Source of the DNA: Candidatus Sericytochromatia bacterium
Lineage (GTDB): Bacteria > Cyanobacteriota > Sericytochromatia > UBA7694 > JACMQJ01
DNA length: 64,000 bases
Assembly (NCBI GenBank): GCA_026004035.1
Contig: BPII01000012.1
Span: 1-64,000 of the forward strand
Direction of reading: 5' to 3'
Positions 58,854-64,000 of the stretch are shown here, in pieces; positions within the stretch are counted from its first letter, which is position 1, and every line of letters begins with the position of its first letter. The notes beneath the pieces were generated by a model. The model made no database searches, had not been told where the DNA came from, and saw nothing but the letters and a program-made list of their open reading frames with translations. Position numbers and translations under genes: made by a program.

Positions 58854-59812
58854 CTTACATTTATAACAGAGTTTATATTACCATTTGGCGTATAAGTAAT
58901 TTCAGCTTTAGGATCTAAAATCCAATTATTATCTACTATAAATTTATATTGATATTTACCTGGTTTAAGCTTTATATACATTTTCCATATATTATTATCT
59001 AAAAACATCTTTAAATCATTATGTAACCAATTATTAAAATCGCCAGCAATATAAACATTTTTATAATTATTATTTTCAAGTTTAAATAAAACATCTACAA
59101 GATTATGATTATTTTTTATAAAATTATCTATATCATTTGCTACTTCATTATTATTGAAAGAAAAACCTAAACTATGACCTACATTGTCGTATAATATTAG
59201 TTTCTTGTAGTAACTTGATATATTTTTAAATCCAAACAATGCTTGATCAGATTTTACAAGCATATCATCACTTGAATGTAATATTAAGCAAGGAGTGTTT
59301 ACATCATTTATATTTTTTTCTACTTCTTTTATAGATAAATAAATTTGTTTTGCCCAATTATTATTGCCAGAAAAGTCTTTTTTAGAATTAGTTGGTGCTG
59401 AAATTGTTATAATACCGGATATAAATTCTTTAAATTCAATACTTAATAAATAAGTTAAACAACCACCAAAAGATGAACCTAATATATAAATATCATTTGA
59501 TAAGTCTTTTAAAAAAGCTAAATATTTTTTTACTGAATTATAACAATCAAGCCATGTAATTTTTCCAGAATATAAATTTGATTTATCTAATCCATGTCCT
59601 TCTAATAATACACTTAAAATATTATATCCACTATTATATAGGATATTAGCTAAATCAATGGTATTACAAGGGCTTGCTTCAGAACCATGTATCATTAATA
59701 TACTTGTTTTGTTTTTGTTATTAAAAAGTAAAAAAGGTAAATCAGTTTCTAATATTCCTTTTTTTCTTAAATAATTTCTAAAATTTTCAAATTCTTGTAA
59801 TTTATCAATCAT
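58850..59812 (-). CDS. alpha/beta hydrolase fused to a CBM48/AMPK-beta-like glycan-binding domain
   Basis: 320 residues. Hydrolase part (1-235): ILMIHGSEASPCNTIDLANI, nucleophile Ser114 in GSSFGG, Asp182/183 in LHSSDDMLV, His213 in DNVGHSLGF, in order of a serine esterase/lipase-like enzyme. C-terminal part (240-320): NVYIAGDFNNWL, WKMYIKLKPGKYQYKFIV, DNNWILDPKAEI matches CBM48/AMPK-beta glycogen-binding modules (GDFN-x-W...G-x-Y-Y-K-F-x-V-D). No signal peptide, so cytoplasmic. Overlaps the response regulator gene by 4 bases (convergent) and the upstream gene by 4 bases. Substrate unknown. Confidence 0.8.
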   Translation of the reverse strand: MIDKLQEFENFRNYLRKKGILETDLPFLLFNNKNKTSILMIHGSEASPCNTIDLANILYNSGYNILSVLLEGHGLDKSNLYSGKITWLDCYNSVKKYLAFLKDLSNDIYILGSSFGGCLTYLLSIEFKEFISGIITISAPTNSKKDFSGNNNWAKQIYLSIKEVEKNINDVNTPCLILHSSDDMLVKSDQALFGFKNISSYYKKLILYDNVGHSLGFSFNNNEVANDIDNFIKNNHNLVDVLFKLENNNYKNVYIAGDFNNWLHNDLKMFLDNNIWKMYIKLKPGKYQYKFIVDNNWILDPKAEITYTPNGNINSVINVS

Positions 59813-60468
59813 TTAAATGTCCTCTTTTTAAGTCTAATTAAACTTATTTCATCTGACTTATCTCTTAGTATTACAGAAAAATTTTCCCATATTGCACCTT
59901 TAGCTGACTTCATTCTAGGCACACCGTAAATTTCTATTGCTTTTAATATAGAATCACCTATTTTTAATCCTTTAGTTGTTGGATGTAAGTATTTCTCGTT
60001 TGCTTCTATTTCTGTAATAATACTATCTTCATCAAAAAAAAATGTAAGTCCTATGTCAGTATAGTAAAAAATTGATTCATTACTATTATCATAATTGATA
60101 TTACTTAAAGTTTTTAAAGTATTGATTACATTTTTTTTAGTACTCAAATTTACAAATAAATCTAACACAGAACAATTTTCTACATCTAATTCAAATCTAT
60201 TTCTTACTTTGATTTGTTTTTCAGCTTTTTCTAATAATTCAGGTTTCTTTCTAACAAGATGTGTTTCTAGTACTGGAGTACTTGTACTTATTAGTGATTG
60301 TAAAATAGATGCAGCTTCATTTGGTAATCCTTGATTTAAAAGTTCTTCTAAAGACGCTTTTTCATCAAAAACAATCTTTTTTACTCCATCACTTTCTATA
60401 TTATGAATTTGTTCTATAAATTTATTTGCTATTGTTCTAGGTTGCTGATATGATATTTGATTTGACAT
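59809..60468 (-). CDS. hypothetical protein, 219 aa
   Basis: No signal peptide. N-terminal ~80 residues helical (EELLNQGLPNEAASILQSLI resembles a small helical binding unit), followed by an alpha/beta region with ESIFYYTDIGLTFFFDEDSI, HPTTKGLKIGDSILKAIEIY and GVPRMKSAKGAIWENFSVIL. The second half, a strand-turn-strand with G-L-K-I-G-D-S-I-x-x-A-I-x-x-Y-G, resembles repeat units also seen in proteins that bind lipid A or lipoproteins (BamE-like), but this is weak. Overlaps the hydrolase gene by 4 bases, so coupled. Confidence 0.55.
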   Translation of the reverse strand: MSNQISYQQPRTIANKFIEQIHNIESDGVKKIVFDEKASLEELLNQGLPNEAASILQSLISTSTPVLETHLVRKKPELLEKAEKQIKVRNRFELDVENCSVLDLFVNLSTKKNVINTLKTLSNINYDNSNESIFYYTDIGLTFFFDEDSIITEIEANEKYLHPTTKGLKIGDSILKAIEIYGVPRMKSAKGAIWENFSVILRDKSDEISLIRLKKRTFK

Positions 60469-60535
60469 AAATTAATTATCCTTAAAATATTATTTATATT
60501 ACAAAATTAAACAAGAAAAACATTTAATTTACAAA

Positions 60536-61042
60536 CTACTTTTTGTCTGAAGTTATAGCTTTTAATGTATCTATCTCACTTTTCAATTCATCTATTAATT
60601 TATTTATTTTTATTGTTTCTAATTTTAAGCTAGCAATATCTATCCACTTTTCTATAAATTTACTATTATAAATATTTTTAGCTTTATTAAATTCTGATAA
60701 AGCTTTATCGTATAGTTCTTTTCTCATATAGAATAATCCATTTATAATATAGTTTTCTCTCTGTTGATTTTTCTTTACTAAATTCATATCTAAAGACATA
60801 TTAGTTTTTATTTCTTCTGTATTTATAGGTTCAGGTGCTTTATAAATTTTTGGTGAGTCTTCTTTAAGAGAATCTAGAGAACTTTTACCATAAAATCCAC
60901 TTTTTACATTTTTTGAGACTCCTGTTTTAACTGAATTTGTTACAGCATCACCAAACGCTTTTACAACTCCTTTATTTTTTTGTGCATAAGAAGGACATGA
61001 AAACAAGATAATTGAAACTATTAATAACAGCTTTTTTTTCAT
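60536..61042 (-). CDS. exported small helical protein, 168 aa
   Basis: Signal peptide MKKKLLLIVSIILFSCPSYAQ; it could be cleaved at AYA-like SYA or be a lipobox (LFSC). Mature part: a basic linker (residues 22-60), then helices LFYMRKELYDKALSEFNKAK and EKWIDIASLKLETIKINKL resembling a single TPR-like hairpin followed by a coiled coil. Function not recognised. Lies alone before the divergent Fe-S oxidoreductase. Confidence 0.55.
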   Translation of the reverse strand: MKKKLLLIVSIILFSCPSYAQKNKGVVKAFGDAVTNSVKTGVSKNVKSGFYGKSSLDSLKEDSPKIYKAPEPINTEEIKTNMSLDMNLVKKNQQRENYIINGLFYMRKELYDKALSEFNKAKNIYNSKFIEKWIDIASLKLETIKINKLIDELKSEIDTLKAITSDKK

Positions 61043-61203
61043 TTATAGTAACCTAAAATAAATCTATACAAAAATTATTATATCATATAGAAATTTTACG
61101 TATTTAAAATAACTAAAAATATTAATTTTTTTCATATATATTTTCAGTTAAAAAAAAATTAAATTAAAATTTACATTTAAGAAAATATAATGAGGTAAAA
61201 AAA

Positions 61204-63264
61204 ATGTCTAATGATTTTCTTAGTATTGTAGAAAAATTCTCCTTATTTTTTATAATAATAGTATCTTTATATCATTTTTTTGAAGCTTTAAAATATAAAA
61301 TAAAGCTTATTACTTTAGGTAAAAAAGAAGATAGATTTAAAGAAATTAATAAGAGAATAAAATTATTTATAGATTATGTTCTATTACAGAAAAAGGTACT
61401 AAAGGAACCAATTTATGGTCTAATGCATGGAATATTTTTTTGGGGCTTTTTAATAATAACAATAGAAACTTTTAATTTTATAGCTCAAGGCTTTGACAAA
61501 GATTTTCATTTACCATTTACAGGTAATCCATATTTTCTCTGTATTGTAGAAAGTGTAGAATTACTTGTAATTATTGCTTTAGGATTTGCATTTTACAGAA
61601 GATTAGTAATAAGACCTAATAATTTAAGTTTAAATGCTGATGGAATAATAATATTATCGTTTATAACAATACTAATGTTTTCTGCTTTACTAAAAGATGG
61701 ATTTGAAATAGCTATGGCAAGAACAGAAGGAACTGTTTTCACTATACAAAATGCTGAAAACTATTTTAAACCTATGTATATAGGATACTTAATTTCAAAC
61801 ATAGTTTTATTATTAAATTTAAATACTTCTACTTTACATTTTTTTCATAATTTATTTTGGTGGATACATACATTACAAGTATTAATATTTTTAGTGTATA
61901 TACCTAAGTCTAAACACTCTCATTTACTAGCATCTTTATTTACTGTATTTTTTGGAAGAACAAAACCATATGGTCAATTATCATATATAGATATGGATGC
62001 TGAAATGGAAAAAGAAGAACCTAAATTTGGAGTTAATAAGTTTGAAGATTACACATGGAGACAATTATTAGACGTTTACGCTTGTACTGAATGTGGAAGA
62101 TGTCAAAAAGAATGTCCAGCTTATAATACAGGAAAACCATTAAATCCTAAAAAAATAATAGTAGATTTAAGAAATGAACTATATTTAACAGGTGAAAAAA
62201 TGTTAAAAGAAAAGGAATTAATAACAGCTGGTATAGCAGTAGAAAATCCAATTTCTGAAAGTAATCATAACCTAATAGATAGAGTTTATGATAAAGAAGA
62301 AATATGGTCTTGTACTACTTGTATGGCTTGTGTTGAAGCATGTCCTGTTATGATAGAACATGTTGATAAAATTGTAGATGTAAGACGACATTTGGTCATG
62401 ATGGAAGCTGACATGTCTGAACAAGTAGTTTTAACATTAAATAATATAGAAAATAATGGTAATCCATGGGGCATAGGTTCATCTTTAAGAGCTGATTGGA
62501 AAGATGGCTTAAATGTTAAAACTTTTGCTGAAAATCCTAATGCTGAATATTTATACTTTGTAGGTTGTGCTGCTTCTTACGATGATAAAAATAAGAAAGT
62601 AGCTAGAGCTCTTGTTAATATACTTAATGAAGCGGGTATAGATTTTGCAATATTAGGAAAAGAAGAAACTTGTAGTGGTGATCCGGCTAGAAGAATAGGT
62701 AATGAATATTTATATCAAACTCAAGCAAAACAAAATATAGAAACTATGAATAGCTATAATATAAAAAAAGTAATAACTGCTTGTCCTCATTGCTTTAATA
62801 CAATAAAAAATGAATATCCACAATTAAATGGTAATTATGAAGTAATACATCATACAGAATTAATAAATCAGCTTATAAAAGAAGGAAAAATAAAACCTAC
62901 AAAATCTATTGATAAAACAATAACTTATCATGATCCTTGTTATTTAGGAAGATATAATCAAACTTATGATGCACCTAGAGAAATACTTAAAGCTATACCA
63001 GGTATAAATCTTGTTGAAATGGAAAAAAGTAGAGAAAAGAGTTTTTGTTGTGGTGCTGGTGGTGGTAGAATGTTTATGGAAGAGACTATAGGGGAAAGAG
63101 TTAATGAAAATAGAGTTGAACAAGCACAAGTTACAAATGCTAGTATTGTAGCTACTGCTTGTCCATTCTGTAAAACTATGATTACAGATGGTATAAATAA
63201 TAAATCTTTAGAGGAAAAAATGGAAAATTTAGATATTGTTGAAATATTAGAAAAAAGTTTATAA
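61204..63264 (+). CDS. membrane-bound Fe-S oxidoreductase with two [4Fe-4S] and CCG domains (HdrD/GlpC-like)
   Basis: 686 residues. Residues ~1-260 are a multi-helix membrane part resembling a nitrate-reductase-gamma-like cytochrome b anchor (SLYHFFEALKYKIKL, LMHGIFFWGFLIITIETFNF, TLHFFHNLFWWIHTLQVLIF with His pairs). Residues 292-310 carry CTECGRCQKECP and 368-385 CTTCMACVEACP, two ferredoxin-like clusters. Two CCG domains follow: GCAASYDDKNKKVARALVNI plus ACPHCFNTIKNEYP, and SFCCGAGGGRMFMEE with a TACPFCKTM end. The organisation is seen in proteins paired with electron-transferring flavoproteins. Donor and acceptor are unknown. trxA follows 55 bases on. Confidence 0.85.
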   Translation: MSNDFLSIVEKFSLFFIIIVSLYHFFEALKYKIKLITLGKKEDRFKEINKRIKLFIDYVLLQKKVLKEPIYGLMHGIFFWGFLIITIETFNFIAQGFDKDFHLPFTGNPYFLCIVESVELLVIIALGFAFYRRLVIRPNNLSLNADGIIILSFITILMFSALLKDGFEIAMARTEGTVFTIQNAENYFKPMYIGYLISNIVLLLNLNTSTLHFFHNLFWWIHTLQVLIFLVYIPKSKHSHLLASLFTVFFGRTKPYGQLSYIDMDAEMEKEEPKFGVNKFEDYTWRQLLDVYACTECGRCQKECPAYNTGKPLNPKKIIVDLRNELYLTGEKMLKEKELITAGIAVENPISESNHNLIDRVYDKEEIWSCTTCMACVEACPVMIEHVDKIVDVRRHLVMMEADMSEQVVLTLNNIENNGNPWGIGSSLRADWKDGLNVKTFAENPNAEYLYFVGCAASYDDKNKKVARALVNILNEAGIDFAILGKEETCSGDPARRIGNEYLYQTQAKQNIETMNSYNIKKVITACPHCFNTIKNEYPQLNGNYEVIHHTELINQLIKEGKIKPTKSIDKTITYHDPCYLGRYNQTYDAPREILKAIPGINLVEMEKSREKSFCCGAGGGRMFMEETIGERVNENRVEQAQVTNASIVATACPFCKTMITDGINNKSLEEKMENLDIVEILEKSL

Positions 63265-63319
63265 TTTTTAGATAAAATATATTATTTATAGTATTATTGT
63301 ATTTTGAAAGGAATTTATT

Positions 63320-63646
63320 ATGGCTGGAAATGTTAGAGAAGTTAACGATGACAACTTTGAGTTAGAAGTTAAAAAGTCAGAATTACCTGTATTGGTAGAT
63401 TTTTGGGCACCTTGGTGTGGTCCATGCAGAATGGTAGCTCCTGTTGTAGAAGCACTATCAGAAGAATTTAAAGATAGAGTTAAATTTGTAAAAGTTAATA
63501 CTGATGACAACCCTAAAGTATCTTCTGAATATGAAATAACAGGGATACCATCATTATTACTATTTAAAAATGGTCAAGTAGTTGATCAACAAGTTGGTGC
63601 TGTTCCTAAATCTATGTTAGCTGAAATGATTTCAAGACATTTATAA
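63320..63646 (+). CDS. trxA: thioredoxin
   Basis: 108 residues. Active site WCGPC (Cys33, Cys36) in VLVDFWAPWCGPCRMVAP, cis-Pro in GIPSLLLFKNGQ. Cytoplasmic disulfide reductant. AAAGGA precedes the ATG. The following gene begins 3 bases after the stop. Function certain; a small possibility of a specialised redox partner to the neighbouring Fe-S protein is inference. Confidence 0.97.
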   Translation: MAGNVREVNDDNFELEVKKSELPVLVDFWAPWCGPCRMVAPVVEALSEEFKDRVKFVKVNTDDNPKVSSEYEITGIPSLLLFKNGQVVDQQVGAVPKSMLAEMISRHL

Positions 63647-63648
63647 TA

Positions 63649-64000
63649 ATGAAAAAAATATTATCAATAATTTTTATTTTATTAATTTGTTTTCCAACTT
63701 TTGCTATAAAAAGTGATTTAAAATCTCAAAATGGTTTAAATGTTGGTGATAGAATACCTAAATTTAACTTAAGAACAGAAAAAGATATTTTGATGAAATT
63801 TGATGAACATTATAAAGATAAAGTATTATTACTTGTTCTTTGTAATTATTGCAATAAAGATTTAGCAGGTTCATGGACAATATCATCATTTTATAAATTT
63901 TATAAGAATAAAGATTTTAGATATGTTGTTATTTTTAGTAGAAGATGTGTTCCTTTCTATGTTCCTGATGCTTTTATAGCTTATTCAGCTGGACAAACAG
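63649..64000 (+). CDS. exported thioredoxin-fold (redoxin/TlpA-like) protein, 5' part
   Basis: Runs past the window end. Starts at ATG 63649-63651, 3 bases after trxA, so likely co-translated. MKKILSIIFILLICFPTFAI is a signal peptide. Mature sequence: GDRIPKFNLRTEKDI, VLLLVLCNYCNKDLAGSWTI; the CNYC motif sits where thioredoxin-like CxxC is expected. This would act in the periplasm as a disulfide reductase or redoxin-type protein. Family identity uncertain because the C-terminus is missing. Confidence 0.65.
   Translation, partial: MKKILSIIFILLICFPTFAIKSDLKSQNGLNVGDRIPKFNLRTEKDILMKFDEHYKDKVLLLVLCNYCNKDLAGSWTISSFYKFYKNKDFRYVVIFSRRCVPFYVPDAFIAYSAGQT

Overview
The window comes from a very AT-rich (roughly a quarter G+C), Gram-negative, flagellated bacterium. 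Evidence for an outer membrane: many lipoproteins with a lipobox, a small outer-membrane beta-barrel protein, and pilin-like secretion genes. Evidence for a flagellum: adjacent fliJ- and fliK-like genes and a stand-alone piece of FlhA. The standard bacterial code is used (TGA ends genes, e.g. at 8691-8693 and 58105-58107). I cannot place the phylum from sequence alone. The mix of type IV pilin-like genes, MshEN repeats, YceI, a stomatin/NfeD pair and an OHCU decarboxylase fits several deep-branching lineages.

Layout. 0-5.4 kb holds a partial phosphofructokinase gene, an A-type Fe-S carrier, a badly frame-broken beta-propeller lipoprotein, a methyltransferase-like gene whose stop lies in a MITE, and transposase relics. 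5.4-15.2 kb has a lipoprotein, an acidic protein, a secreted amidase, rplS, an alpha-amylase lipoprotein, an FHA gene split by a complete IS4-type element, a membrane protein and YceI. 15.4-21 kb (minus strand) has the FlhA C-terminal-like protein, an outer-membrane protein, truB, lipA and glmS. 21.1-27.1 kb is the fliJ-fliK pair; the FliK is 1790 residues and two thirds of it is six tandem ~200-residue Asn-rich repeats. 27-35 kb has prfC, pepP, an OHCU decarboxylase cluster, a DHH phosphoesterase and a GNAT. 35-40.4 kb has leuS, a prolyl oligopeptidase and rpmE. 40.5-44.8 kb is a four-gene pilin-like operon behind a promoter with two tandem palindromes. 45-57.5 kb carries yraN, asd, a subtilase, a HAD phosphatase, a U32 protein, a likely structured RNA, a six-repeat MshEN protein, a J-protein, a CinA-like protein and an SPFH/NfeD pair. 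57.5-64 kb has def with a response regulator, an alpha/beta hydrolase fused to a glycogen-binding-like domain, an Fe-S membrane oxidoreductase, trxA and a partial secreted thioredoxin-fold gene.

Two cross-cutting points. First, many frames are broken by one base, nearly always one extra base in a homopolymer, including in essential genes (truB, lipA, glmS). I read this as residual consensus error, mostly before 20 kb, and give corrected gene extents. Second, two families of small non-coding elements are interspersed here: a ~140-bp family (three copies) and a 182-bp family (two copies).

The most notable items are the giant repeat-expanded FliK, the orphan FlhA C-terminal domain, the GC-enriched non-coding block near 53.3 kb, the hydrolase-CBM48-like fusion and the stand-alone MshEN hexarepeat protein.
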